Assembly: GCA_942490775.1 (NCBI GenBank)
Contig: CALNYL010000011.1
Location: forward strand, 124,001 to 188,000
DNA length: 64,000 nt
DNA from: UBA6489 sp942490775
GTDB taxonomy: Bacteria > Patescibacteriota > Gracilibacteria > BD1-5 > UBA6164
Direction: 5' to 3'
Shown: piece after piece, positions 41,453 through 51,659 of the stretch
Layout: every line of letters starts with the position of its first letter
Position numbering within the stretch: position 1 is the stretch's first letter
Notes under the pieces: model-generated
Database searches by the model: none
What the model was told of the DNA's origin: nothing
Seen by the model: only the letters and a program-made list of their open reading frames with translations
Position numbers and translations under genes: made by a program

Positions 41453-42517
41453 ATGTGAATCCTAAATATAGTAAAACCATGAGTAATCTACTGAAAAGAC
41501 CTAAAAAAAGTATATAAATATGCAAAAGAAAATAAATTTGCAATCCCAGCAATAAATGTAGTAGGATCTAACTCAATAAATGCCGCCCTAGAAGCCGCAA
41601 AAGAAGTAAATTCTCCAATAATTATACAATTTACTAGCTGATGAGGACAATTTAATTGATCTAATGCACTAGAACCTATTGATGCTCAGGTTTTAGGATG
41701 TATAGCTGGTGCAAAACATATACATACTTTAGCAGAAAAAATATGAGTAGTTGCCATTGTACACACTGACCATGCAAATAAAAAAGTACTACCTTGGATA
41801 GATGGACTATTAGAAGAAAATAAAAAATACTTTAAAAAAGAAGGAAGACCACTATTCTCTTCACACATGCTAGACCTATCAGTAGAACCACTAGAAGAAA
41901 ATATAGAAATATCTAAAAAATACTTTGAAGAATTTAATAAACTAAACATCTGACTAGAAGTAGAAATATGAATAACAGGATGAGAAGAAGAATGAGCAGA
42001 CACAACCACAGACACAAAAAAAATGTACACATCATCAGAAGAACTAGCCTATGCTTATGAACACTTATCTAAAATCTGAGACAATTTTACACTAGCAGCA
42101 ATGTTTGGAAATGTACACTGAGTATACAAACCATGAAATGTAGTACTAAAACCAGAAATACTAGACGAAGCACAAAAGTACATCGCCAAAAAATTTGATA
42201 CAGAAGAAAACCCTCTAGAATATGTATTCCACGGAGGAAGCGGAAGTGAAGAAGAAAAAATAAAACAAGCAATAGACTACTGAGTAATAAAAATGAATGT
42301 AGACACAGACACACAATGGGCATTTTGGGAATGAGTAAAAGAATTCATTGAAGAAAACAAAGACTACCTACAATGACAAATATGAAACCCCGAATGAAAA
42401 GATATGCCAAATAAAAAATACTACGACCCAAGAAAATGGTTAGCAAAATGACAAGAATCTATGAAAAATAGAATAATAAAAGCCTTTAAAGACCTAAATG
42501 CTTTAGATAGAAACTAG
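41453..42517 (+). CDS. fba: Class II fructose-bisphosphate aldolase
   Basis: 354 residues, plus strand, divergent from gapA. Starts ATG TGA (M-G) at 41453. Seen: FAIPAINVVGSNSINAALEA, VAIVHTDHANKKVLPWIDGL with zinc ligands, LFSSHMLDLSVEPLEENI, LEVEIGITGGEEEGADTTTD with the zinc-binding Glu, NVHGVYKPGNVVLKPEIL (zinc His), YVFHGGSGSEEEKIKQAI (zinc His) and GVIKMNVDTDTQWAFW. Yeast/E. coli FbaA-like, zinc-dependent. Followed by a terminator. Confidence 0.94.
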
Positions 42518-42540
42518 TATCACTTTTTACTAAACAAACA

Positions 42541-42570
42541 AAAAAACTCACAAAATTTGTGAGTTTTTTT
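42541..42570 (+). terminator. Intrinsic terminator
   Basis: AAAAAACTCACAAA-ATTTGTGAGTTTTTTT, 24 bases after the fba stop codon. Confidence 0.88.
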
Positions 42571-42598
42571 TGTATTGCTAATTTAATATAACCAAATT

Positions 42599-42641
42599 GC
42601 AGCCCTTTCCCCTGAGAAGGGGAGAAGATTCAGGAGAGAGG
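42599..42641. repeat. Family A palindrome at the polA fragment end
   Basis: GCAGCCCTTTCCCCTGAGAAGGGGAGAAGATTCAGGAGAGAGG, immediately downstream of the stop codon of the truncated polA. Confidence 0.75.
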
Positions 42642-43961
42642 TTAAAAACCAAAGCCCATTTGTTCAACTTCATCAATACTATCCTCCATATCCTCCCTAC
42701 TCAAAAAATTCTCAACAACCTCCAAATCATACTTTAAATTATGCCCTATCACAAGACTATCACTTAAAAATAAATTATTTAAAAATTTTTTCAAACCCCC
42801 ATCAGAAACCCTAGCTCAACTATGCAACTTATTTATATAATAAATATTTTTTTCATCTAAAAATATACTAACTCAAACAAGCCTAGCCTCCATCACATCC
42901 AAAGAAGTAGTCTCAGTATCCAAAGTAATTTCATTATAATTCTCTAAAACAGCACCCAACTCTTCAAGTCACTCATCATCTCAAACAATCTTTACACTTA
43001 ATCACAAATCACTCCAAATTTCCAGTTTAGTATCATCCTCGGGCAAAAGAGAACTAAACTCAAAATCCTTAAACAGAATTACAACATTATCATTTAAAAT
43101 ATTCTCAGGAAAAAACTTATAATCGTCCAGATTAAAATCATCCAACTTAACCCCCTTATCAACAGTTGCCAACTTCTTTGATAAAAAAGCATCATCTTTA
43201 GAATTTAATAACTTCTCAAAAGTTTTTCACTTAAATAATTTTCATAGTTCTTTTAAATTATCTTCATTAATATTTTCTAAACAATCTTCTATTTTTTCTC
43301 AAGAATTTATTTTTTCTACCACTTTATAAATTTCTTCCACTCATCCGATATTATTTATAAGAGGAATAACCTTTTTAGGTCAAAAACCAGCAACTCAAGG
43401 AATATTATCAGACTTATCTCAAACTATAGATAAATAATCTATTATAAACTTAGGCTCTATTCAAAACTTTTCTTTTGTTTCTTCTGGTCAAAATTTTTTC
43501 TTCTTCATAGTATCATAAATTTTTACATTATCTGATACCAGAGAATACAAATCCTTATCCCCTGTAAGTATATCTATTGAATAATCCTTATCTTTTCAAA
43601 GTAATTCAGCCAAAGTTCATATAACATCATCAGCCTCATATCAAGAAATTTCAAGTATATCTATTCACATCTCCCCTATCATATTTTCTATATCACTAAT
43701 TTGAACTCTTAAATTATCTGGCATCCTATCTCTAGTAGCCTTATATTCAGAATAAATCTCATGACGAAAATTCTTTCCCTTAGCATCTTTTACAAAAACC
43801 AAATAATCAGGCTTCTCATTTATAAGCTGTCACACAAAAAATTTAGCCATACCAAAAACAGCATTCACTATCCTACCATCTTTTGTAGAAAATTCTGGCA
43901 ATGCAAAAAACATACGATATATAAAACTATTTCCGTCTACTAAATATACTTTTTTTTGCAT
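42642..43961 (-). CDS. polA: DNA polymerase I N-terminal nuclease domains only
   Basis: 439 residues versus ~850-930 for PolA. 5'-3' exonuclease: VYLVDGNSFIYRMFFALPEF, NFRHEIYSEYKATRDRMPDN, SGYEADDVIGTLAELLGKD, ILTGDKDLYSLVSDNVKIYD, IVGDKSDNIPGVAGFGPKK with the helix-hairpin-helix. After ~residue 330 a DnaQ-like 3'-5' exonuclease begins (EITLDTETTSLDVMEARLVG, then VIGHNLKYDLEVV) but stops before its last motif. The polymerase domain is absent. It can serve as a flap nuclease. The end coincides with a family A palindrome, so truncation by repeat insertion or rearrangement is plausible. Confidence 0.9.
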
Positions 43962-44089
43962 AGCTATTTTTTTTGAATTATAAAATTAGAGACAAAAAAT
44001 TTTTTGCCTCTACGGTTTATTCAAATAAAAACTAAAAAAAATTATTTAAACAAATCCAACTCAGATAAATCCCTTGCTCAATGTATTAT
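43962..44089. other. Short gap with weak hairpin
   Basis: GAGACAAAAAATTTTTTGCCTC at 43989-44011 can form a hairpin. No gene seen. Confidence 0.4.
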
Positions 44090-44341
44090 TTATAATACAA
44101 CGACTTCCTTTTCAGATTCAAATATTTTATAAAAAATCAAATAACTCTCAAACGGTATGAACCTAACTTCATTTTTATATATCCTATACATCATAGGCAT
44201 AAAAGATAAGTACTTTTTCAAAATATCCAAGACTCTCCATACAAAAACCTTAGCGGTCTGTGGATTATCATTTGAAATGTATTCAGAAATTTCAATCAAC
44301 TCAGCATCAAAATCAGAAGACAACTTTACACTATAACTCAT
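44090..44341 (-). CDS. RelE/ParE-family toxin
   Basis: 83 residues: MSYSVKLSSDFDAELIEISE, YISNDNPQTAKVFVWRVLDI, and a C-terminal RIYKNEVRFIPFESYLIFYK. This is the ParE/RelE fold: N-terminal beta strand and helix pair, then a central R-x-I/Y strand region. It would inhibit mRNA cleavage at the ribosome or gyrase depending on subtype, which I cannot tell. The antitoxin gene ends 15 bases inside its start, an arrangement visible only when UGA is read as Gly. Confidence 0.75.
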   Translation of the reverse strand: MSYSVKLSSDFDAELIEISEYISNDNPQTAKVFVWRVLDILKKYLSFMPMMYRIYKNEVRFIPFESYLIFYKIFESEKEVVVL

Positions 44342-44502
44342 GACTCTTGATTATTCTTTAAAATAACTCTAGACTCTGCTAAAGACATCATTTCTTGAAT
44401 ATAAGAATCATCTAAATCTCTACATTTTCAATTTTTATAATCTTCAAGTCATCTATCTATAGACCTATCTATCTTAATTTTAAGTCCTTTAATACTATCC
44501 AT
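44326..44502 (-). CDS. Antitoxin partner of the RelE/ParE toxin
   Basis: 58 residues from ATG 44502: MDSIKGLKIKIDRSIDRGLE, DLDDSYIQEMMSLAESR, ending NNQESGVIV at TAA 44326-44328. Short, helical, with an N-terminal segment that could be a ribbon-helix-helix type dimer. It overlaps the toxin start by 16 bases because TGA in the overlap is Gly rather than a stop. Translational coupling is expected, as in other toxin-antitoxin pairs. Confidence 0.65.
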
Positions 44503-44557
44503 ATTATCTTAATTTAAATTACTATTACCCCCTCCTTGATAAGGAAGAGGTAAGGGG
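44503..44557. repeat. Short family A-like palindrome
   Basis: CCCCCTCCTTGATAAGGAAGAGGTAAGGGGC at 44528-44558, ending at the lexA stop codon. Confidence 0.55.
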
Positions 44558-45190
44558 CTAAAAATTAAACACATCCACAACCTTACCATTCATCTTTATA
44601 TCATCAGCCTCAGAAAGAATAATAGGCTTATTATAATCCTCTGTTGATTCAGGAAGAAGATAAATAGTCTCACCATCTTTTTTATATTTTTTTAAAGTAG
44701 CAGCTCCATTAACTATAAACAGAAAAGCCTCTCTCTTATTAAGCTTATCAGAATCATTTCTTTTAATCAAAACATAACTCCCATTTTCAACCTTTTTTCA
44801 ATTAACTTCAAAATTATTCATACTAGTTCACTCAACCTTAAGTATAAAATAATTCTCACCATTTCCAGAAATAAGTTTCTTTGATACTGGCATAGAACCA
44901 TAATCACTCTCTTTTGCTTCTACAAGTGGAGTTCAAGCATTAGCATAACCTAAAATAGGTATATTAAGAGTTGTCTGGAATCATATATTATTACCAAGTC
45001 TAATACCTCTATATCAACTTCATCTTGTTATAAATCACTTCTTCTCAAGAGACTCTAAATACTGAGTAACCCCCCTCTTTGACTTCTGTTTTAATATAAG
45101 TCTAAGCTCCTCTATAGTAGGAGATTTACCATATTTTGCCACGAACTCTGTTATATTATCTATAACATTTTGCTGTTTTTCTGTAAGCAT
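44558..45190 (-). CDS. lexA: LexA-type SOS repressor
   Basis: 210 residues. N-terminal winged helix: MLTEKQQNVIDNITEFVAKY then GKSPTIEELRLILKQKS and KRGVTQYLESLEKKGFI. C-terminal S24 peptidase domain: cleavage-site region ILGYANAGTPLVEA (Ala-Gly, Gly is TGA), nucleophile VEGTSMNNFEV, and general-base Lys in LFIVNGAATLKKYKK. RecA-stimulated self-cleavage is expected. Which genes it controls is not visible; no clear LexA box was identified. The toxin-antitoxin pair lies downstream on the same strand. Confidence 0.88.
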
Positions 45191-45451
45191 GTTTTTATTA
45201 ATTATATACTAAATATGATTAGGATATATAATTTATAATAAAAAGCAAGTTTTTTTTTGATATTCTTTTTAATTTGTATTTTTATTTAATATTTTCTGCC
45301 CAAAAAAACACATGTAGAGACACATTGCAATGTGTCTATTTATTTTAAATTAAACATCACAATGTGTGTATTTATGTAAAAAATACATCACAATTTATCA
45401 TTTTTTAAAGACACATAGCAATGTGTCTCTACGGCAATATGTTTCTAAATA
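45191..45451. repeat. Gap with family D palindromes
   Basis: Family D (GTAGAGACACATTGCAATGTGTC) at 45313-45337 and AGACACATAGCAATGTGTCTCTAC at 45408-45432, with degenerate copies between. It separates lexA from the truncated OB-domain gene. No gene seen. Confidence 0.7.
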
Positions 45452-46084
45452 CTAAATCACTTTTTTCACAACCCCTTCTGGATTCTTTCATCACCTTTTT
45501 ATTATTTTTACCTCAACAGCATCACCATCTCTAGCTCATCATTTCCTTGAACCAGCTATAAATATATCCCCAGAATTATCATCAGGAATAACAAATCAAA
45601 ATCTATCATTATCCTTATAAACTCCTATCAATATTTCCTCTTCCTGCTCTAAAATCTCTGTAACTATAGCCTCATCCTTCCCTTTAAACTCAATTACATC
45701 AGCTCTTACCTTATCTCAATCTATAGCTCAATTTCTTTTATGACCATAGACAAAGTATCAATTCTCTTGTCAAGGAATATCAACAAATCAGAAATTACCA
45801 TCCCCAGAACTGTAAATTCATTCCACAACCCTTATAACCTCATTTTTAGACTTCTCTACCTTCTTTCATTTTCAACTAAGTACTTTTAGTATTTTCGCTT
45901 CTGGCTTCTTTCATTTTGATTTCTCAAGCTGTCTAGCTTCAACTCTATCTCAATCATTAGCCCCATTAAAATTATTTTTATTTACAAAAAAATCACCTCA
46001 AAAATAATCCCTATCATCAGGAATAACAAAACCAAAAGCACCACTCTTTAATTGCAATTTTCAAATTATTGTTTCTTTTCTCAT
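45452..46084 (-). CDS. RNase R-like OB-domain protein lacking the catalytic domain
   Basis: 210 residues: tandem cold-shock/OB domains as at the N-terminus of RNase R/VacB. Seen: LKSGAFGFVIPDDRDYFGGD followed by FFVNKNNFNGANDGDRVEAR, a second repeat with SGDGNFGFVDIPGQE and GDKVRADVIEF, and a third with IGVYKDNDRFGFVIPDDNSG followed by DIFIAGSRK. The frame ends VVKKVI-TAG before any RNB catalytic motif. Complete RNase R is >650 residues. It could act as an RNA-binding protein or be a fragment. The end is followed by family D palindromes. Confidence 0.75.
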
Positions 46085-46341
46085 ATTTTTTGTTAAAAAA
46101 GTAAAAAATAAACTGTAGGGGCAATACCCAATGCCATTAAGTTAAGAACTTTTTTAAAACCTCTATCTTGAATTCTTTCCCCTTCTCAGGGGAAAGAGGC
46201 TATAAGTTTAGTTAATATGTAGCCCTTTTCTCCTGATAAGGAGAGAAGATTCAGATGAGAGGTCTACAATAGACTTAAAAAGTTCTTAACTTAATGACAT
46301 TGAGATAACACCTTATATTCCCCCTAAAAACTATAATCACA
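46085..46341. mobile_element. Composite MITE-like element, larger copy
   Basis: Terminal inverted repeats CCATTAAGTTAAGAACTTTTT (from 46134) and AAAAAGTTCTTAACTTAATG (46277-46296) enclose two opposed family A palindromes (46157-46210 and 46218-46268). The TIR core is identical to that of the element at 23505-23596. No coding capacity. It may transpose using an enzyme encoded elsewhere. Confidence 0.65.
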
Positions 46342-47421
46342 CTAATACTCAATCACCTTATTATTTTTTCTCATCTTCAATCTCTTTATTTCCTTAACCG
46401 TCCTATTATTTTTTCAATTTATAAATCTTATTATTTCATCTATATTTGCCATACTAAGTCATATAGTAGATTTCCCATTAGAAATATAATAAATATACCT
46501 AATAACTTCTTTTTGTAAAAACTTTGATAAATTATTAAATTTCTCTATATTAAAATTTCTCATATTACCTAACTTGCCCCCTTTAGCAATACCTCTATCT
46601 TGAATTCTTTCTCCTTCTCAGGAGAAAGATGAACAATTTGTAACCCCTTTCTCCTGATAAGGGGAGAGGATTCAGGTGAGAGGTTTTTCTTCCTTGATAA
46701 GTAGGGGCTGGGGGGGGGCTAAAAACCTCTCAACTTCATCATCAACAAAACTTTTCAGCTCCTCAAAATAAGAAATAGTAGCACCAATATTTTGCTTATA
46801 ACTCGAGTTTACCCTCTCAAACTGAGGAATTATATTATGTCTCAAATGATTTCTTGTGTACTTAGTATCAAAATTAGTCTCATCAATATTATATTCCAAA
46901 TTATTTTCTTTCAAATACTTCTCTATTTCAACTTTAGTTATACCCAAAAGAGGTCTCAAAATACCTCAATTTTCCTCTGTCATATTCACAAGTCCAGAAA
47001 GCTTTGTTCACCTAGCCAAATTGAAAAAAAATGTTTCTATTTTATCATCCAAATGATGAGCAGTAAACAAATATTTAGACTTATATATATTCATAATAGC
47101 ATCAAAAAATTGATACCTCTTCTCCCTAGCTAATTCTTCAAAACTCTTACTAGGATAAAGCTTTTTTATTTTTTCAAAATCACAAGAAGCCACTTCAACT
47201 TTAAATCACTTTTCTTTTCAAAGCTTTTCAATAAACTCCTCCTCTACATCTGTTCAAGCTCTAGTTTTATGATTAAAATAACATGCAACTATTCTATCCC
47301 TAAAACTAGTCTCCAAAAGCTTATACAATAAAAACATAGAATCAGGTCAAGTTGAACAAGCCAAAATTATATAATCATCTTTTTTATAATATTTATCCAG
47401 AAACTTTTGTAAATTTAACAT
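46342..47421 (-). CDS. tilS: tRNA(Ile)-lysidine synthase with internal repeat insertion
   Basis: 359 residues from ATG 47421. PP-loop ATPase: YIILACSTGPDSMFLLYKLL (S-x-G-x-DS), YFNHKTRAGTDVEEEF, YLFTAHHLDDKIETFFFNLA, LRPLLGITKVEIEKYL, and DETNFDTKYTRNHLRHNIIP. It makes lysidine at C34 of tRNA-Ile(CAU). From about residue 237 to 285 the protein is encoded by two family A palindromes (GILSPYQEKGVTN, SSFSGEGERIQDR); the frame then resumes a normal C-terminal domain (KFNNLSKFLQKEVIRYIYYI). The insert keeps the frame only with TGA as Gly. Confidence 0.88.
46590..46722. repeat. Family A palindromes inside tilS
   Basis: TTGAATTCTTTCTCCTTCTCAGGAGAAAG (46604-46630) and CCCTTTCTCCTGATAAGGGGAGAGGATTCAG (46647-46676), plus CTTCCTTGATAAGTAGGGG and a G9 run (46711-46719). 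All lie in frame in the tilS coding sequence. Confidence 0.75.
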
Positions 47422-47480
47422 ATGATTTTTTAGATTAATTTGTGTCCTATCCTTAATAGTCTAATTTTAGAGATAAAAAA

Positions 47481-47508
47481 AAGAAAAGCAAAAACTTTTC
47501 TTTTTTTC
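47481..47508 (-). terminator. Intrinsic terminator
   Basis: Stem AAGAAAAG-CAAAAA-CTTTTCTT with long T-run on the minus strand, just after the stop codon of the 207-residue gene. Confidence 0.65.
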
Positions 47509-47517
47509 TAAAATCTT

Positions 47518-48141
47518 TTACTTCTTAGACTTTGCCTCTATCAATTTTTTAAACTCTTCCTTTCTTCAATACTCTTCTATAACCTTATCCCTAAGATAAA
47601 GTCAAATAGTTTTTATAACCTGCTCTTCTTCATCAGATAAACCATTTTCAAAAATATACTGTCTAACTCAATCCAAAATTTTATCTCATCACTCATAAAA
47701 TTCTTCTATCAATTTTATAGAAAAAAGTTCTGCATAATAAAAAAATACTTCCAAATTTTCTTTTCAATCAAGACTTTGTTTTATACTCTCCATTATAAAG
47801 TCCCTTTTCTCCTCAAATACCTCATCAAAACCACTACCATAAATAAGGTTTTCTCACTCAGTGGTAAGTTTTAACGGAGAATTGCTCTCATAATACCTAG
47901 AATGAGATGTGCTATAATTTTTCAACCTATCAGGAACTCATTTAAAATTTCAATCCTTAAAGTAATTACTTAAATTTTTGATATAACCTTCTATTCATTC
48001 TATTTTAGAAACATCTACTTTCATTATTTCTACATCCTTTTTAATAAGTTCTAAGTCTTTTTTTAAATAGAAAAAATACACGATAACTCATCCAGCTACC
48101 GTAAGAATTTGTAATATTAATGTAAATATTTCTATTTTCAT
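47518..48141 (-). CDS. Membrane-anchored protein, unknown function
   Basis: 207 residues from ATG 48141. One N-terminal TM segment (IFTLILQILTVAGGVIVYFF) followed by a short coiled coil (LKKDLELIKKDVEIMKVDVS) and a mainly helical soluble part with many aromatic residues (SRYYESNSPLKL, FFYYAELFSIKLIEEFYEGG). No family recognised. It lies between ftsH and tilS, a place often held by hpt, but it does not resemble Hpt. Confidence 0.6.
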
Positions 48142-48239
48142 AAGAAAATATGTTTAATATTAAAATAGATAATTTATATATTTATTATATGAAAAAAATC
48201 AAAAATTCAAAAATTTTTTTAAATAAAAATCGCAAAAAG

Positions 48240-48269
48240 AAATCCCCCTATTTCTAAATAGGGGGATTT
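48240..48269. terminator. Intrinsic terminator
   Basis: AAATCCCCCTATTT-CT-AAATAGGGGGATTT with flanking A/T. Downstream of ftsH on the minus strand. Confidence 0.82.
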
Positions 48270-48313
48270 ATAAAATAACTTGTAGCCTCTTTCCCCTGAG
48301 AAGGGAAGAGAAT

Positions 48314-50215
48314 TTAGAGAGAGGTAAAATACTCTGCAAACTCATCCTTACTTATCTCTTCCTTTTCAATTAAATCTTTTGATATCTTTTCATGTAAAAT
48401 CTTATTCTTTTCAATTAAATCTAAAGCCACTTTATAAGCATCAACAAGTACCTCTTTAACCTTAGCGTCAATCATCTTTTTAGTCTCATTTGAAACATCT
48501 TTATACTCTCCAGAAACTCATAAGTGATTTCAAGAAAGATTATCTCAAACAAAATTTTCAGCTCAAATATCCTCAAACATACCATACCTAGTAACCATCT
48601 GCCTAGCTATATAAGTAGCTCTTTCTATATCATTACTAGCTCAAGTTGTGATATTTTCTTTTCCAAAAAATATTTCCTCAGCAACTCTTCAACCATAAAG
48701 AGTAGCCAACTCATCCAAAAATCTAGCCTTTGAAGTCAAAAGCTGATCCCTCTCTGGCAAAAACCAAGTAACTCATAAAGCACCTCAACGAGATATAATA
48801 CTAACCTTATGAACAGGATCAGTATTTGGAAGAAGCCTTCATACAAGAGCATGACCAACCTCATGATAAGCAGTAACTTTCTTTTCATTATCATCCATTA
48901 TAAGAGACTTCTTTCTAAGTCACATAACTATTCTTTCAAAAGCCTCTTGTATTCTAGATTCTGAAACAGTTGTCTCATTATTTCTAGCAGTTATTATAGC
49001 AGACTCATTCATTAGATTTCATAAATCCGCACCTGAAAATCAAACTGTAGAAGAAGCTAAAGCTTTAAAATCTATGTCCTTAGCAATATTTTTACCATTA
49101 GCATGTATTTTCAATATCTCCTCCCTATCTTTTAAATTAGGCAAATTAACAGTTATTTTTCTATCAAATCTTCATGGTCTAAGTAAAGCACTATCAAGAA
49201 CATCAGCTCTATTAGTGGCTCACATAATTATTACATTCGTCTCATTATCAAAACCATCCATCTCCGTAAGAATCTGATTTAAAGTCTGTTCCCTTTCATC
49301 ATGCCCCCCTCAAAGTCAAGGTCATCTCTTTTTTCAAATAGCATCTATCTCATCTATAAAAATTATAGCAGGAGCTATTTTTTTAGCATTAGTAAACAAA
49401 TCCCTAACTCTAGAAGCTCACACTCATACAAACATCTCCACAAACTCAGAACCAGATATGCTTAAAAAAGGAACTCAACTCTCTCCTGCTACAGCCCTAG
49501 CAAGTAAAGTCTTACCAGTTCAAGGAGGTCAAACAAGCAAAGTTCATCTAGGAATCTTAGCTCAAATCTTTTTATACTTTTTAGGATTTTTTAAAAAATC
49601 AACAACCTCATTAAGCTCCTCTTTTTCTTCCTCAGCTCATGCAACATCTTTAAATAAAACCTTCTCCTTATCTTTATCATAAAGCTTTGCCCTAGATTTA
49701 CCAAAGGTCATAGCATTATTAGCCATACCTCACATACGACTTATCAAATACATAGCTATGATAAAAAATAAAATGAAAAATACAACAGTAGGAAAAATCT
49801 CCATCCAAAATTGAGACCCCGTATTATCCTTTACTTTTACCTCAGTAGAAACATCAGAACTCCTAAGTCATAAATCAGTCAAAGAATCAGTAAGTGGTAA
49901 AACAACAATATCTCTCTTAATTACATCATAACTTCACTGCTTCTCCACCTCTCAAGTAAGAGTAGCAATAGCCTTATTACCATCTATAAGTATTTCTTTA
50001 TATTCTCACAGCTTAAACTTACTCTCTAAAACACTAAGAGCAACCTTATTATCCTCATACTTTACACTCCCCTTGAAATAATTAAAAGCCACAGTTAACA
50101 ATAACACCATCAAAAACAAAATACCCAAAGCATTAGTATTTTTCTTTCTTTTCTTATCTCTAAACTCCTTTTTAAACTGTTTAGAATTTTTAGTCTGTTT
50201 ATTTTTTTCTGTCAT
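48314..50215 (-). CDS. ftsH: ATP-dependent zinc metalloprotease FtsH
   Basis: 633 residues. Short N-terminal cytoplasmic stretch (Lys/Asn-rich), TM1 (ALGILFLMVLLLTVAFNYF), periplasmic domain, TM2 (FPTVVFFILFFIIAMYLIS), then AAA ATPase with Walker A (GPPGTGKTLLARAVAGE), SRH region and the protease motif HEVGH at about 48851-48865. Degrades membrane and short-lived proteins. The final residues (YFTSL) come from a family A palindrome at 48283-48324. Order ftsH then tilS on one strand matches a widespread gene pair. Confidence 0.95.
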
Positions 50216-50338
50216 AATTTATTATTATTCTTTTTACTCTCCTAAAAAATAATGGAGAAAATATAAAATCTAGTGAATTGTATAAAAAAGATGTATTTTT
50301 GCAAATAAAATAACTACTTAGCAAAATAGAAATATCAT

Positions 50339-50467
50339 ACAGCTGGTCAACAAGGGGCTTTAGCCCTTTATTTTTTTATGTTTTAAAAATATAAACTTAC
50401 CATTTAAAAACATAAAGCCTACCAAATAATCACAGAAATACCCCCTCCTTGATAAGGAGGGGGCTAA
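50339..50467. repeat. Family B and family A palindromes
   Basis: Family B at 50339-50370 (CAGCTGGTCAACAAGGGGC with TTTAGCCCTTTA) and CCCCCTCCTTGATAAGGAGGGGGC at 50441-50465. Between ftsH and the next gene upstream. Confidence 0.7.
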
Positions 50468-50478
50468 AAAATAGTAAA

Positions 50479-50847
50479 CTAATTTAACATATTCAAAATA
50501 TCATCAGGATTCTCTTCTTTATCATTAGCCTCCTCTTGTTTTATCTTATCTTTACTCTCCTTCATCTGAACTTCCTGCCACTCTATTAAATGCTTTTCAT
50601 TTAACGACTTAATCTGCTTTTGATACTTCTGTTCCAAAGCCTCAAGCTTCTTTCTCTCCGTATCAAGTATCTCAAACAACCTATCAATCTGCTTCTCTGT
50701 CATCGAAGGCATTATATCAAACCAATACTGCCTTTCATTGTCATCCATGCTCTCAGTCCTCAATATAAGCTGAATCAACTCAGTATATTTATTTTGAATA
50801 TCATCCGACACATTATAAGTTCTTCAATTATGTTTTATCTCAGCCAT
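50479..50847 (-). CDS. Small coiled-coil protein, unknown function
   Basis: 122 residues, ATG 50847. Strongly charged and helical: a first part with NKYTELIQLILRTESMDDNE and MPSMTEKQIDRLFEILDTER, then a continuous coiled coil (KKLEALEQKYQKQIKSLNEK) and an acidic tail ending DDILNMLN. Resembles small cytoplasmic proteins found in patescibacterial genomes but no named family. It precedes ftsH on the same strand with a ~260-base gap holding repeats. Confidence 0.6.
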
Positions 50848-50995
50848 TATTTTATTTTTTTAAAAAAATATTGTAAACACAGAAACCAAAAAAGTTTCTA
50901 CAACTCAAGTTTCATTATAACAATTTTTCTAAAAATTTGCAAAAAAAAAATAATAATTAATATAGATACAAATTTATTTTATGTTTTAATAAACT

Positions 50996-51256
50996 ATGCT
51001 AACAATATCTACATGAATATACCTCTGAATATACTCCTTTTGTTTACTACTAGCTTGGGTATTTTTTATAATAGCAAAAATACACCTATACAAATTTAGA
51101 AACTTCAGTAAAAATATTAAAAAAATAACAATAATTTTAGCAATTTCACTGTTAATATTATCCATAACCTGATACATACTAATATTCACCATGTGAACAA
51201 ATTCCAGCGAAACCAAAATAAACTTCTGAAAAAAAACCAGTGAAAGTTATTATTAA
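50996..51256 (+). CDS. Small two-TM membrane protein, unknown
   Basis: 86 residues, ATG 50996, stop TAA 51254-51256. Two hydrophobic segments (about residues 6-24 and 43-66: IIAKIH loop between) and a polar Ser/Lys C-terminus. First of a plus-strand group with the HIT and solute-binding genes (67 bases to the HIT start). No family recognised. Confidence 0.5.
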
Positions 51257-51322
51257 AAAACAATGTTAAGACAAAAAACATTTGTCTTTTTTAATATATT
51301 TTTAACAACTAACAAAAAAACT

Positions 51323-51637
51323 ATGTCTATATTCACAAAAATAATAAATAGAGAAATACCATCTGACATCGTCTACGAACAAGATAACATAATAGTAATT
51401 AGAGATATAGCACCAAGAGCAAAAACACATCTACTCATAATACCAAAAAAAGAAATAGAGACAATAAACGACCTAAAATTAGAAGACAGTAAACTAATAG
51501 CAGAAATGTTTTTTGTAGCACAAAAAGTAGCAAAAGACCTAAAAATAACAGAAGGATACAAACTAGCCTTCAATGTATGAAAAAAATGATGACAAGAAGT
51601 AATGCACATACACATGCACCTACTATCTGACATATAA
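51323..51637 (+). CDS. HIT-family nucleotide-binding protein (HinT-like)
   Basis: 104 residues. IFTKIINREIPSDIVYEQDN and VIRDIAPRAKTHLLIIPKKE are typical; the catalytic His triad is GGQEVMHIHMHLL (H-x-H-x-H). HinT-type proteins hydrolyse AMP-lysine/phosphoramidates. ATG at 51323 gives the standard length; a more upstream in-frame ATG at 51263 would add 20 uncharacteristic residues. TGA codes both Gly before QEV. Confidence 0.9.
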
Positions 51638-51659
51638 AATACCACTTAACAAAAATAAA

